The notes: a model not told the origin generated them from the letters alone. A stretch of DNA of 64,000 nucleotides from Lanius collurio (GCA_020086605.1 JACBWW010000003.1:54674187-54738186); one strand, 5' to 3'; shown: positions 36,730-49,402, counted from the stretch's first letter. Numbers and translations are program-made.

Positions 36730-39700
36730 CTTTATTATGAGGACTCCAGCCTCGAGAGAAGCCTTAAGGTTTCTTTTGGTTCCATATTGGTACAGTTTCA
36801 TGAGTGATAACTTATAAACATTTCCTTCCTAGAGTTGGTTTGGGTTTTTTTTTCCAAAAAAAGGAAGACTTCACAAAGGATGATTATTCTTATTTCAGTC
36901 AAAACATGAGTTCTGTTTTCTCCACTGTCCCAGATTTTCAATGACCCACAAAGGTCACATCAGACCTTCATCTCTGAATCCACAAAATGAGGAAATGAGT
37001 GATCCCCTTTTAGAAGGGGTAGTAAATCCAAAACCAGTGAGACATGGGGATTCCTTGGTGATAGGATTGTGCAAGTATCTCAAATAACCATGTATTAGGA
37101 GGTCATAACGAAGTTATAGTTCAATGTTCTTAGCTTTCAGTATCAGGAATTCCTCTTTCTCAGAGTTTTTATTATATATACATAAAATTGCTTCATGTAA
37201 ATGAAGGATCTTTCATGTCTAACCTTCTGTAAGTGCTTGTGCTCACTTCTAATTGTATTATTTGCTTTATCCTCTTTGTTAGCTAAAACTGTGGAAATAA
37301 AAGGAAATAGTACCTTTTCAACAATTTGTTTCAGTTGTACATTTATGTATTTGAAGATCTTTGCTGAGAATCTGTAAAGGTGTGATATTTCTATCTTATT
37401 AATAAGAAATGGAAGCCAAACTCTGTACCTCCTGTTTGTGTTCAAGCATTACACAGGAATAATACTGTTGTGTAATTTGGGATATGTTTTCGGCGTGAAC
37501 ATCCAGCAGCATTGCTAAAGGCAATGTCTGGGTTTTCTTTCACAAAGGCACAAGAGAAAGAAATTAAATGAAACATCCATTATCTGGTCTGCCCCTGGAG
37601 GGTCACTGCTCTATAGAGCTGGGAGAGCATCATCTTTTCACAGTAAACACGAATAGGGGGAATATTGGGGTTTGGTTTGGTTTATTATTTTTTCTCACAG
37701 GAAGGCAGCTTAGGAAAAGAAATATTATTGTCTAAAGCCCAAGGACAACATAAAACCTTTTCCAGACCAAAAATACTTAATTACTTACCGTCTATCAGAC
37801 AAGCTGCTGTCCTGCACTTAGCATCATGCTTCATTGTCTGACAGTACAGCTGGCTGGAGGCTGAAATTGAAAATCATTTTCCTTTGCTCAATTTCCTTGT
37901 AAACAGCAAAAGAATGGTGTTGATATGCCAGAGTTCAGCGGGAAAGTGCATTGTGAACATGCAAGATCTGTCTCCAGTGGTCCTAAAAAGAGGAATGTGA
38001 TTTGTCTCCTAGAGATAAATCAGGACACCTTCAACTTAGGCTTCATTTAGTCTTTGCTACGATAGACTTCCATTGTTCTGTGCTGCACCAGCCATGAATA
38101 ACTAAGAATACTAAGGCAAGAAAAAGAAAAAATGGGCTTATGTTGTGGAACCACTTACCAGAGCTAAGTGAGCTATTGTAAATAGGCAATTTGGGAAGCA
38201 TTCAGTCCAACAAAGCAATCCTCACATATTTCCACTTCAATTGATATTAATGTCAATTTTACACAGTCTGTAAATGCATGTATGGCTCTGTGGTGTACAC
38301 AAATATTAAAACTTAAAACTCAGTGTGCAGTGTTTAATTTTATTGGGAAACATATTGGTGATTTTGGTTTTCATCAATTTGCAACTGAGCAATCAGGTTA
38401 ATTCTACCAGCCCTTAATGCAAATATATTTCATGGTGTTATTTCTGATAGATTGTTTGACTCTCAGTACTCAGGTGTGACCTTGGTGACCAATCATATTT
38501 CATTTGCATAAGAATTAAATTGCACAAACAGTATAAAAGAAAGGAAATTTGTACATTTTGGGAGCAAGATTCATGCTGCTTTAGTAAGTATTGTGTTTTA
38601 CTAGTGTTTATTACACTGTTTAAAGTTTTAGGGTACAGCTTTTCTTCCTTTGAAGTCAAATGTGAAACTCCTTTTGCTTTCAATGTAAGCTGTATTGGAC
38701 CAAAAAATCAATGTATTTTCTCCATGTAGCCTTGACTTTATTAAGATCTGTTACTTAATCAAAAAAAGAGTCATCTATTAACTGGTATAAGATTGTTCAG
38801 CTGCTCATTTAGCACAGGTTTGGTAGCTGAGAACAAATCTGCAAAGGTCTTACTAAACAGCCTCCTGACCAGCTTTCCTTGACTAAAGCACAACGTTCCC
38901 TGAGTTTCTTCAGATGGTTACTCCATCTGCTGCATGTGGTTGTGCTGATTATAGGCTTGTATACATTCTACAGGATGGGCTTTACAATGTTGTGCTCAAA
39001 CTTTCTAGCCCCTCAGGGGCACTTGTGTGGAAGAACTAACAAAGTTTTCACAAAAGGCAACTATTTGCAGAGAAATTGATGACTTACTCACAAACTCCAA
39101 TTAGTATACAAGTAAGTGCCTTCAAAAATATTCATAAATATTCCAGAAATGCCAAGAACAATCCAAGAAGGAAAGGGAATGTCTAGAGAAATGCTTTTAA
39201 TAGTGGTACAGCTCAAATATACTGCAAGTTCTCTATATCAAGCAGCCCAATGTATGCATGGATCTTTTACTGGGTCAGAGAGGTGTAAATAAAATGTCAC
39301 ATCTTAGCATTTAATAAAAACCACAGCATGGCCACTTTATCACTGCAGCATTGATGTAGCAGAAACTCATAGGTATTTGTGAAATAAAGCTTTGAAGTAG
39401 TTATGGGAAATGGACTTAGGAAAAAATCCTGTCCATAAGTTTTACAAGATCAGGTCTTGATCAAAATTACAGAACTATTAGGATGCAGTTTCCTGTATGT
39501 CAGATCAGGACTGTGATTTCACTGTAAAGAACATGAATTCCTGTGTTCAGAGACTGTTTTTCCTTATACCTGTGGACATTCCTTAATTTCAAAGACAGAA
39601 AGTCTGCAGAGGTGTGAGAGACAACTGAATTGTGATCTGCATGTTTAAAACTACTTGATTATCTGTGGTAGATTGGCGCAATCTAAAAAAAAATTCAGAA

Positions 39701-41878
39701 CAAGAATCCAAATATAAGTCAGTGTAAAAGCACAATCATTTTAAAGCAAATGTATGTTCTAAAGAAGCTCTCTGATCTGTAGCCATTTTCAGTGGCATCA
39801 GAATGAAACAGAAACATCTGCTTGAATTTACCAGCTATGAAGCTGCTATTGAGAAGAGTAAGTGAATACTAAATAATAACTAAACTATTGATGTTTGGAG
39901 AATGGCAATTAAAAGCCTACATGAATTTTACCTAAATAGAGAATCTACTAGTTTCATTGAAGCATTTTCACATCTAGTTTAAAATTAAATCTTCCTTTAT
40001 TAAGAACTTGTCTTTGTTGCAAAAATAACCAATGTATTGCTCTTAATTTGAATTCCGTGTACAAACGAAGCCCTTCCATTCAATGTGGTAATATTCTTGC
40101 ACACAAGTTACTGGCCCATTGGGAGGTATAGGGCACAGCTCAAGCAGGGATGCTGCTAATCCATTCACAATTTATAGTGTCTCTTCACAGCCATGGCTTC
40201 TTTTGCTCCAGCTGAACTAACTCAAGAAGTATTAAACTCAAAAATAACACTCTAGGGTTACAAGGGGATAGGTGGAGAAAGGAGATGAGGCTTCCTGGGA
40301 TGATACTTGCTCTGGTCAGAGGAGCTGCTGTCACTGAGGTGTGTCCCATCTCCTCCTTGCGTCATAGCTTTGTCGATAAATCCACTTACTTCTTCCAAGC
40401 TGTTCTCCAGGCTCTCTGGTGTATTGGCTGGGGTTCGTTCAGCCACCAACATGCATGCATCAGGCATTTGAGATGCCAAGGTGCCAGAAAAAAACACAGG
40501 GTCACAGCTACAACTCAGAGACCAGCAGATGTAACCCAGGGCCTCTGAGTCTCGCGCTCTCCAAGGCAGCAGCCAGAGGTGAGGTGGGTACACTTAGGGC
40601 TTCTCAAATCTCAAATCTGGTGCTTGTGTCTAAGCAACTGAATTAAGCCCTTCATCTCTGTTGATGACAAAGGGAGCTGGGAGGCTTTGATTTAGATATC
40701 CAGATGTTTTGATCCGTGGCTGACTCCTACCCTGACAGAGGTATTGCTTCCAACTGCCTCAGCAAGGTCTGCTGGAGCTCACGTGTCAAATTTTAAACAT
40801 GGACTATGGTAAGAATTACAGTAATAATATGATTCTATTATTTATTAATATTAGAGAATTTTTATTATTTCAAGTGATTAGTAAGTATTACATTCCAAGG
40901 ATTGCTGAAATTGTCCAGACATGAATGATGCAGGCAGCAGAGTAGCTGCTGCTGTCTCAGCTTATTGCTGTGGGATGGTGACCACTGCTGTGATCAAGTC
41001 TGAAGTCTCCCAAGCCTGTAAAAGAAATGTCAAATTTTCTTCTACATAAAGATTTTCCCACCTTATCCACAAACACCATTAGTTTTTCCTGTTGCCTTCC
41101 ACTTCCACACAACTTCCCAGCTTCGTTGCAGGGCCGAGGTGTCTTCTGCAGTGCTGGTGGCGGGATGTGTGTGTGATGATCTGCTGTGGTGGTTTCAGAT
41201 GTTATTGTCCCCAGTTCGGGTTGTCTGCTGGGCAGATATCTCTGTACCTGCAGAGGAGAATCTATGCTTGGATCTCACTCGTTCAGATCACACTTTGGTA
41301 TGTCAAGTCAGCTTTAACATGGTTCCAAAATCACTGTTTCTTTGAAGTAGCTTTGCAATCATCTGATACTTGAGTGCACAGATCCCAGGGGGCTGGGACT
41401 TAACCCACCTCTGGGTACTGCTTAAGCTACCAGGAAAGGAGACACATTAAAATTTCACGGAGGATCACAAAGATTTGCATGATGTTTCTCTTCCAGCACA
41501 AGGCACAGGTGTCCGAAAACCACAAAAGGCTGTGAATAGTCTTCTAAGTGGTAAACCACATTTTCCCTGGAAAGGCCCCAGAACAACAGTCGTGGAAGCC
41601 CCCGAGGGCAAGAGCCAGCAACACCTGCGCAGTGATGGCAGACACAACCTTGAAGACAACTCAGCAGACAGAGGAGTTTAACGATTCGCTGACAATTTGC
41701 AAATGTAGGATGAATTCACAGCAAGTCTGCTTCCAGGCTTTTGTAGTTCAAATGAAATATTTCACACATTTCTAGGAATTGCCCTCCTGATGGAAAAAGG
41801 GTGAGGCATTTGGAAGCCAATATAAAGAATGTGATAAACTTCAATTAAAATAAAATGACAGGAAAGATAAATCAGACT

Positions 41879-41902
41879 TTTTTTTTTTTTTTTTTTTTTT
41901 TT
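41879..41902. repeat. T24 homopolymer
   Basis: Twenty-four uninterrupted T's in unique A+T-rich sequence. It lies about 165 bp from a second long T run, with no retroposon body recognised on either side. Confidence 0.95.
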
Positions 41903-42065
41903 GCTTTGAAAGAATTTGGAAATCAAATTCCACTGGGGTGGAAATAGATTTTCTGAGAGGATTTATTCGTGACTCTGTGGACATTAGTGATAATTATTTC
42001 TGTTGTGGAATGGTTGCAGAATGTGACATATGATAGAAAAGGAAAACAAAATTAAATGTTTTGGC

Positions 42066-42085
42066 TTTTTTTTTTTTTTTTTTTT
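42066..42085. repeat. T20 homopolymer
   Basis: Twenty T's, the second long T run in this neighbourhood. Both point the same way, which would fit two antisense retroposon tails, but no bodies are identifiable. Confidence 0.95.
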
Positions 42086-43092
42086 AGAAAGAAGAAATGT
42101 ACTTTTCAGATACTTAGGTGGTCGTGTGGTAGATTTAATGGAGGAAAGGCATTCCTGGAAAACAATGCACAACAGAAAATAAAACTGCATTTGCTCACTC
42201 ACTTTTGTTTTCTGAACTTGCAACAAAAAACCCATGGGGAGCAAAGTGTAACTTAAAGATTCAGAGGGAAATGAAAATGATACCTTCTGAATCATGCAAA
42301 CTGAAGCAGTTTCTTTTCTTCAAGGAGAGGCTTAGCAATAAAGGCATATATTGACATATCTAGTTATCATCTCATGTCTGATTATGACCTAAAAAAAGCT
42401 TAGAAGCTCAATATCAGTTCTAACAGTAGAAAATTCTCATTGAGATCAAGTGGTAGAGGTCTCTGAATCTCTAACTGAATGTCCTGGGCTCTAGTCCCAT
42501 TTTTAATTTGCTGACAATGTCTCATTTATGAAGAAGGAGCCATTTTAAATTCTTTCAAGAACTGAGTGATACTGAGTTACTTAGAAGAATCTTTCTTTAG
42601 CATTTCTTGTTTACAAAGGCAATGACCAGCATTCTATAGGTTCTCAATATGCACCAAAGAGGAAAAAATATGAGACATTCTTATGGACAAAATAGTGCAG
42701 ATGTCATACATAAAAAAATTAGTTATCAACTAATTATTTATAAATGTTTAAGTAATAATTATTTAGGTGACAGATAACACCAGAACTATGCAGTCTAGAG
42801 CTGGTTATGACATCCCAGAAGATAAATGAGCTACAATATTTAGATTAAACAAAAAAGAACCATTATAATAATATACACAATGAGCAAAGTACTGCATTTT
42901 CTACTTAATGCCAAAACTGCATTTCACAATGAACTGTTTGTGGAACATTAAAAGTATAATTTAGCATATCTGAATAAATTATTTTCTACTATGTAGTGAA
43001 AACAGAGAAACACATGGCATAGATTATAGCCCCAAATGCTTTAAAATTCTTGGAGTGGAGGCTGCCTGGCAACTTTTGTACCAGCTGGAAGA

Positions 43093-43303
43093 GCGAGAAC
43101 CCAGCTGGCTTGGCAGTAGCCACCATATTGTGCCTCGGCTGGCAGGAGGCCACCTGACACCCTTGGAGGGGCTGTGCCCCCCCGTCTGCGTGTCTGCAGC
43201 ACCGACACCCCGTGCCGCGGGCAGGAGCAGCGGGCACAGCATCCCCAGCAGTGTCAATCACGCTGGCACACGGCAGCAGCCGGTGGGAGACACTGTGAGG
43301 CAC
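43093..43303. other. G+C-rich, CpG-clustered patch
   Basis: By hand count 43141-43260 is 70% G+C (84 of 120) and holds 7 CpG; about 12 CpG fall within 43093-43303. Flanking DNA is A+T-rich with very few CpGs. Overlapping open frames on both strands (43055-43306 plus, 42989-43303 minus) follow from the composition and match nothing known. Possible readings are a small CpG-island-like regulatory element, a first exon I cannot recognise, or a G+C-rich insert. There is no TATA box or clear splice donor to decide. Confidence 0.55.
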
Positions 43304-46302
43304 TGATGCTCCTGAAAAAGGCAGAATGGTGGTGCTGGTGGATGCAGGACAGTGCGTTTTAGGGGTTCTTCGGGATTGAGATTGTGAAGGGGTGATGGGA
43401 ATTCAAGGGCTGGTGCCAATGTGAGGGAAGGGGGAAATGCAAAAATTCATGGAATTGTTTTAGAACCGTGCTCACATGAATGTAGGATGCAAACAAAGGA
43501 AATGAAATCATTAGTTTATTTTATTGCCTTTAATCTAAGCATTACGGGACTATTAACACATTGGAAGTAAGCTCCCCATGATCACATACCGATGTTGTCA
43601 AGTCAAAGAAATAAATTTAGTGACATCTAATCAGAATAGACTCCAGTTAGGGAGGGATAAAGGCTCTACCCAGCTTCAGGTCCAGTAGGGAAAGCAGAAC
43701 ACCGATAAATAGCCACATTGTCTCCTTTGATCTCTTCTAGTGGAGGAAGGGAAACTCACAAATTAGGGGAATTGGCAACTCCAGGACTTCTGGGTCCTTC
43801 AGAGGCTTAGATGTAAATAGAAGAATAACCCAAAATAGGTCACCTTTTGTTATACAGTGAGAGAGATCACCAACAAGACAAAAATCTTTATGAAATTAAG
43901 CATTATTTGTTCTACGTCTCAAAAAGTTCCTGCATTTTTTGTTGTGTACCCTTGACAAACATGGGAGTTCTCCATCCTTCCCAGTGCCTCCCTAAGGCTG
44001 AACACTGTCTTTCTAGGGAATTAAAACAGATGCAGGCACAGTGATCTAAGTGTGGGTTTAATCCCTCCCTGGTTCATTTCCCGGCACACCTGCTCTGATA
44101 CCACTCTGGTGATCAGCTCCCTCCAGCTCCTCCCAGTGCAGCACAGCCAGCAGCGGCTCGGAGGTGGGTGGTTTTTTGTGGGCATGAGTGGGAGCTGGCA
44201 GAGCAGTGAACAAACCTGTGAGGATTTAATTCTGCTCAGTGGGGTGGTGGCAGGAGGTTGCAGCATGTCCCTACTCATCAGGATATGCCATGGACTCTTC
44301 CAAACAGCCCCATCTGCAGCCCGTGCTGATTCAGGGGAAACCACAGACACCACAAGGCAGAGCCCTGCAGCACTGCTCTCCTTGAGAAAGTTTTTGTGTT
44401 TTGATTGCTGGTGTGGGTGTTTTGATCTTCATCAGACCTCCTTCTCATCCCACAAACCCTGAACTGGTGGCAGAGTTATGGAACAAACATGTACGGGCAT
44501 AATGCCAGGCCTCACCTGCTCTATATTTGCAGAGAAAAACACTCCCCACTTCATATGAGTGAAAGACCTGTTCAATAACTTCATCCCAGGATGAAACACT
44601 GTGTTACCTGTTCCGAATACCTGCATATTCTGAAACATGACATTTCACCACTAATTCCCATGGGAGGGAGAGTTTGCTCTCCTCTGCTTATATGTGAACA
44701 TGTCCAGACCAAAATCCAGAGGCTGGATTCATCAAATTGCCAATAAAATAGGTTCTCAAGGATGAGTATGTAATGCTTTCACACAAACTGAAATACTATT
44801 TTTGAATTGGACTCACAAATTTATTTCCATTTGACTTTCAATGATATTTAATCACCTGTGTATTTGAAAACAGATCTTTGGCTTTAAAATAATTTAGTCA
44901 CTGCTGCAAATTGTATCCCATCTGCTGGAGAATCTTACCCATGAAGTCTTTGGTTTACAGATGTTCAAATTAACCCAATATTTCTCATATTTCTAAGACT
45001 TTCCTTGCTGAATACCTTCAAAATTGCAATGCAGAATGAAAATATACATGAGGTCCTTTGCATAGTCAGCTAGATTAATATGGGCTTGGTTCTTATCAGA
45101 ATACTATGAGACTGTGGAAGGTTCCAGGCTAACCACTATGGATAGTTTTGGAGTGCTGAAACCATGTGCCCTTGTTATTCCAGGGCTAGGTCTCTGGCAG
45201 CAGGGCCACCAAGAGTCAGGATTTACCAGCTCAGGTGTTGATGCAAATGGCTTTTGGATGCCAGTCAGTTTTTGCCCTGCCATTAGGCATGGAGGTATGT
45301 GTTTTGCAGCAAATGACTGCTTAGTGGCCTAAGGTTAAGATAAGCTACAGATTAGTGTGTGTGAAATAATGGTGATCAACTCCCCTTTTAAATGAACACA
45401 CAGAGCTGCACTGACTTTGTAGCAGTGAAGTATCCCTGATTTAACTGGGACTTGCCCTGCTTTACCTCTGAGGGATCATAGAATTAGGTTTTATCCTTGT
45501 GTAAGTGCTGTACCTTAATATCCACCACATGGATCTGTTGTACTTTCCCATGTTAGCTGAGACATATCACACTGTGCTCATAATAAAGTTAATGGGAGAT
45601 TTGCCTTGGAATTGAAAGAGAAAAAAGAAAAGGACTGGGCATCATGTAAAATAAACAGTAATGTTAGCTTCTTTAACACCCACTTCATTGCATTATAATT
45701 AAAATATGTTCTTTTAAAATTTTGAAAACTGTAACAATTCATGTCTAACTTTCTTCTTAGCTTCAGTGGTAAAATTCTCTTGTCATGTTACTTCTGAATT
45801 ATATGAGGCATGGAAGAAGTGTTAGGCCTTGATATTTGAATTCACTACTACGTCCAAGATGCAAAAAATCAGTATTTTCTGGATGATGTTGAAGTGTAGG
45901 GGGACTGCCATGCTACTTCTCCATTTCTGTAGTTAAGTCACTCTGTATAGCACTTACACATGCTGTATTAATTTTTTTTTAATTGTGGATTATGAGCCTC
46001 ACTGAGATCCTACAAGAGTCCATCGGGAATTATGGGGAGTAGACAGGAGCATTCCCATCCTTTCAAGTCTGACAGTGAGAAAAGGCTCTAATTACAGGTG
46101 AGTGTCTGCAAATGACAGGGAGAGGATGTCTCATTAATTGTGCATTTCACCCATTCTTTCAACAATGAAAGTCAACGTTCAGCCAGTGACTATTGCCTTT
46201 TCTCACTTTTCCACTTAAGCAGACCAGTCCTACTGCTCATCCAGGAGCAGAAAAAAACAGGTAGATTGGCCAGAGAGGATTCAGATTCACATTTAGAAGA
46301 GA

Positions 46303-46890
46303 TTTAGAATCTTAGAATCTCAGAATCCTTTACGGTTTTTTTTGGAGAAGACCTTAAGATCATCAAGTCTCACCATTAACCCAGCACTGCCAAGTCCACC
46401 ACTAAACCATGTCCCCAGGTGCCACATCTACATATCTTTTGAACACCTCCTGGAATGGTGAATTCACCACTACCCCATGCAACTTGTTCCAAAGATTGAC
46501 AACCCTTTACATGATGAAATTTTTCCTAGTATCCAACCTAAACCTCTCCTGGCACAACTTGAGGCTCTTTCCTCTTGTTACCTGGAAGAAGAGGCCAACC
46601 CCCACCTGGCTACAGCCTCCTTTCAGGGAGCAGTGGAGAACAATAAAGTCCCCCCAACCTCCTTTTCTCCAGGCTAAACACCTCCAGCTCCCTCAGCTGC
46701 TCTTTCTCAGACTTGTGCTCCAGTCCCTTTACCAGCTCCACTGCCCTTCTCTGGACATGCTCCAGCCCCTCACTGTCCTTTTTGTAGGGGCCCAGAACGG
46801 GAGACAAGATTCAAGGTGCAGTATCACCAGTGCTGGGTACAGGGGGACAATCACTGCCCTGGTCCTGCTGGCCACACTGTTGTTGTATAG
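46303..46890 (-). mobile_element. CR1 LINE, 5'-truncated, antisense
   Basis: This is the best-preserved element in the window. On the plus strand it opens with the reverse complement of the CR1 octamer 3' end (AATCTTAGAATCTCAGAATC). It then runs through the 3' UTR blocks 'gaccttaagatcatcaagtctcaccattaacccagcactgccaagtccaccactaaaccatgtcccc' and so on. Next come 'ccaacctaaacctctcctggcacaacttgaggc' and 'cctcttgttacctggaagaagaggccaacccccacct', and then the C-terminal coding part of ORF2. Similarity fades near 46890, so about 0.6 kb of an element usually about 4.5 kb remains. It is a dead copy: truncated at the 5' end, and the coding frame is broken. Insertion is by target-primed reverse transcription, hence the truncation. 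Confidence 0.95.
46607..46860 (-). pseudogene. CR1 ORF2 C-terminal tail (relic)
   Basis: The minus strand of the CR1 copy encodes the conserved end of the CR1 endonuclease/reverse-transcriptase polyprotein, including the stretch [19 protein letters not shown] followed by an [16 protein letters not shown] block. This region lies downstream of the reverse-transcriptase fingers/palm and is a reliable CR1-clade signature. A short indel in the G run near 46650 throws the downstream codons out of frame, and everything upstream (endonuclease and catalytic RT motifs) is missing. It therefore cannot encode an enzyme. The opposite strand carries a 194-codon open frame that is only a mirror of this repeat. 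Confidence 0.85.
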
Positions 46891-48212
46891 CAAAACAAAC
46901 TACGTCCTAAAGCCAAGAGATTTCTGGGAGCTTTCAACTGCTTGTGCCTCAGACAGCAGTGATCTGCCTTTTCAGTTGTCTAAATGCCCTTGAACCATGG
47001 TGGCAGGCCCAGCTCAAGGGGGTCCTGTTTGAGTAAGCAGTTGGCAGAGTGGGGAGACCATGCTGCTCTGAACACAGGCTGAGGTCAGTCTGAATCTCAA
47101 TTGCTTTAGAAGCAGGGGATGAAGTCTTTCAGCTAAGAACAGGTCCTGTCCTTTTGCTGACAGAATTCCATCAGTAAAACAGTAGATTTCTTTATGTGGA
47201 TTGATTATTTAGAACTTTATACTCCCCCAGCTCCCATTGTATGACAGATTGAATGAATCCTACTACAAGATGCTTATCCAGTATTATTTGCCTGTCGGAT
47301 AAATGCCTTGATTAAGGTGGTATTAAGTCCAATTCTTTTTCCATAGGCAGCTGATCATTGGCTGTCCTTGTCCTTTTTTTCTCAGGCCTTGGAACCATCT
47401 CATTTAGGGCTTCATTCTGCTATACTGCTCACAGGCCAGGCTAATTACTTCTCCAGACAGCAGGCTCTGCTTCTACTTCTTGCAGGCTTTTTGAAACAGC
47501 AAAAGAAAGTTAAGAAATGCCAAAATACTCCGTGATATTAATGTCTGAGCAAGTTCTTACTCATGTTAAAACTTATGAAAATTCATCTGACTCACAAATT
47601 TGTCTTATACAGGCTTGTGGGGTGTCATGCTTGCAGGTAGATCTAATGCCTTGTTTATACCATAACAAAACAACTAAGATGCTTTTCTCATTGCTGACAA
47701 TCCAATAATAGTTTATGTCTGCTGTGAGACTCCTTTCTCTGTATGGATAGGAACTCCTAACATATCTAATGTGGCTTTAATGCACTAATACACTACAATA
47801 ACAAGGTCAAAAGAATTTGCACCATAATCTGGACATCACTACTTGAAATACAGTCCCTTGATTTAATCATATTTGCAACATAAGCAGTTCCTTGAAAGGG
47901 GCATATCTGTGCTTGAGTCATCCTTGTTACAAAAACAATAGCAAATGATCCATTTTTTCAAAGTCTGCATAGATAAAATTCTTTAGATGTGTTGAGCAAA
48001 ATTTTATTAATGGCTTGTTTCTTTTCACAGTCACAGGAAAACTGGTAGTCTCTTTAAAAAAATGCAGTTTTCTTTCTAATTTTTATGCCCCATTCGAATA
48101 AAGGCTATAAATCAGGTAGCAAAGCATCCTTGAGACAGATTTCTTCCTCCACCTAATCCATAGCAGGGTTTAATGAAATTGATGCCGGAATGCTTGTCAA
48201 ACAATGGTTCTG
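46891..48212. other. Non-coding spacer between two CR1 copies
   Basis: It holds no recognisable gene or repeat. The first 100 bp or so might be a diverged continuation of the CR1 coding region, but I cannot follow the alignment beyond about 46890. The remainder is ordinary A+T-rich sequence. Confidence 0.6.
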
Positions 48213-48500
48213 TCTTAGAATCGTAGAATGTTTCAGGGGTTGGAATGGAACTTAAAGATCATCCAGTCCCAAGCCCCTGCCATGGGCAGGGACAGCTTTC
48301 ACTAACCAGGTTACTCAAGGTCTTTTCCAACCTGGCTTTGAACACTGTTATAATTGGGGCATCCACAATCTCCCTGGCCAACCTGTTTCAGTGCCTCACC
48401 ACCCTCACAGTAAAAAAATTCTTCTTAATATCTAAGCTAAATTTTCTCTCTTTCAGTTTGCAGCCCTTACTCTTTGTCCTATCACTGTGGTCCTTAATGA
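48213..48500 (-). mobile_element. CR1 LINE 3' fragment, antisense (second subtype)
   Basis: The plus strand begins AGAATCGTAGAATGTTTCAG and continues 'gggttggaatggaacttaaagatcatccagtcc'. That is the reverse complement of a CR1 3' end of the kind reading 'ccttccaacccaaacc'. Downstream are the diagnostic blocks 'cccctgccatgggcagggaca', 'accaggttactcaagg', 'ttccaacctggctttgaacac', 'ggggcatccacaatctccctgg.caacctgtt.cagtgcctcaccaccctcacagtaaa' and 'ttcttcttaatatctaagcta'. Its 3' UTR differs from the copy at 46.3 kb, so the two belong to different CR1 subfamilies and are independent insertions. Similarity becomes doubtful beyond 48500. Confidence 0.92.
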
Positions 48501-49254
48501 AACAGAAAAGCAGCTTCCAGGAGAGTGTAAGCTTTGACTGGCATGGTCTCTGCTCAATTGCAGTTGGGTAGGCTGGAAGCATCTAATTCCAATCTGAGCC
48601 ATAAATACGTCCTTCAGATGAGGGTGAAGAACAGGGAACTTTGGTGAGCCATGCAGAGCTAGAGCTGCCCTCTTACTCTAAAATCCTCTGATCAAACGCA
48701 ATCACCAAAATTACTGATGCCTTCTGAAATAAATTCAGAGAGTGGGACACTGGTTTAATTCTGGCCCCTAAAATGGTATCTTGTGGAAATGCACCGAAAT
48801 CTTTAGTGTGACTTGTTATCACAACTTACACGGTCAGATCAAGGAAATACAGGAATATTAGACTTTAAGCAGTCCCTTGTTCTTTCATGGCTTAAGCATA
48901 AACATCATTCTTTTTAGTTCTAGAAATTCAAATAATTTAGAGGACAAGGAGGATGGTGAAACAATAGATTGATTGCCTGTCCCAGTCCTCTCACTGTGTT
49001 GGCTGGATGCATGCAGAAGTGGGCATGACACCAGCTTAAGGACAGGTTACTCATAATTTTTCCACTTGCCAAAGAGTTCTGTGAGCAGCTGTGTCTTAGC
49101 CACAAAATCATTACTACAAGACTACTGCTGAATAAGCACTAAAACGGTCTTATGCTCTCTCAGAAATGGGTAAAGTGGATGGTCTCTGAGGTCTCTGAGC
49201 CTACCTGTCACCTTAACAAGTGGCCAAGGAGCAACCTAGGGAAAGAGGGGCTGG
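48501..49254. other. Non-coding sequence between CR1 fragments
   Basis: No gene or identifiable repeat is seen. The first 90 bp may be a degraded extension of the preceding CR1. The rest is unique A+T-rich DNA. Confidence 0.6.
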
Positions 49255-49366
49255 CCCAGAGATTTGTGGTACTTCATGATTCCTTCACAGGCATCTACAT
49301 CTACATAATGGTTGTGCCTGATATCTTAAAGGTCTATTCCAACCTAAACAACTCAAGATTTTTTAA
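49255..49366 (+). mobile_element. Degraded CR1 3' end, sense
   Basis: The stretch 'atatcttaaaggtctattccaacctaaacaactcaagattt' near 49320-49362 matches the sense-strand CR1 3' end. The 60-70 bp before it ('ggcatctacatctacataatggttgtgcctga') follow the same family's order in decayed form. It is the only CR1 piece here on the plus strand. The octamer terminus has mutated, and an ACATGT-type simple repeat begins just after it. Confidence 0.65.
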
Positions 49367-49384
49367 ATACTCAAATGTGTATTC

Positions 49385-49402
49385 ACATGTACATGTACAT
49401 GT
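49385..49402. repeat. (ACATGT)3 palindromic microsatellite
   Basis: Three copies of the self-complementary hexamer ACATGT, 20 bp after the CR1 tail. Related ACATGTGCATGT words recur about 30 bp on. CR1 ends often seed short tandem repeats, which may be the origin. Confidence 0.85.

Larger units (their letters stand above)
36001..46299. other. Unique A+T-rich non-coding sequence
   Basis: No gene, RNA gene or mobile element is recognised. Notable contents are a perfect inverted repeat at 36705, two long T runs at 41879 and 42066, and the G+C-rich patch at 43093-43303. The segment 42700-42900 is very A+T-rich. Open frames reach 136 codons (44052-44462 plus) and 111 codons (40258-40593 minus). 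Both lie in locally G+C-richer DNA where stops are scarce, and neither resembles a known protein or shows a convincing splice-site pair. Confidence 0.7.

Noticed and set aside
45470..45500. Possible antisense CR1 terminus ('ggatcatagaattaggtttta')
   Set aside because: The octamer-like words are not followed by the rest of the CR1 3' end, so the match is probably chance.
46409..46993. 194-codon open frame on the plus strand, the longest in the window
   Set aside because: It is antisense to a CR1 element over most of its length; the opposite strand carries the recognisable CR1 protein tail.
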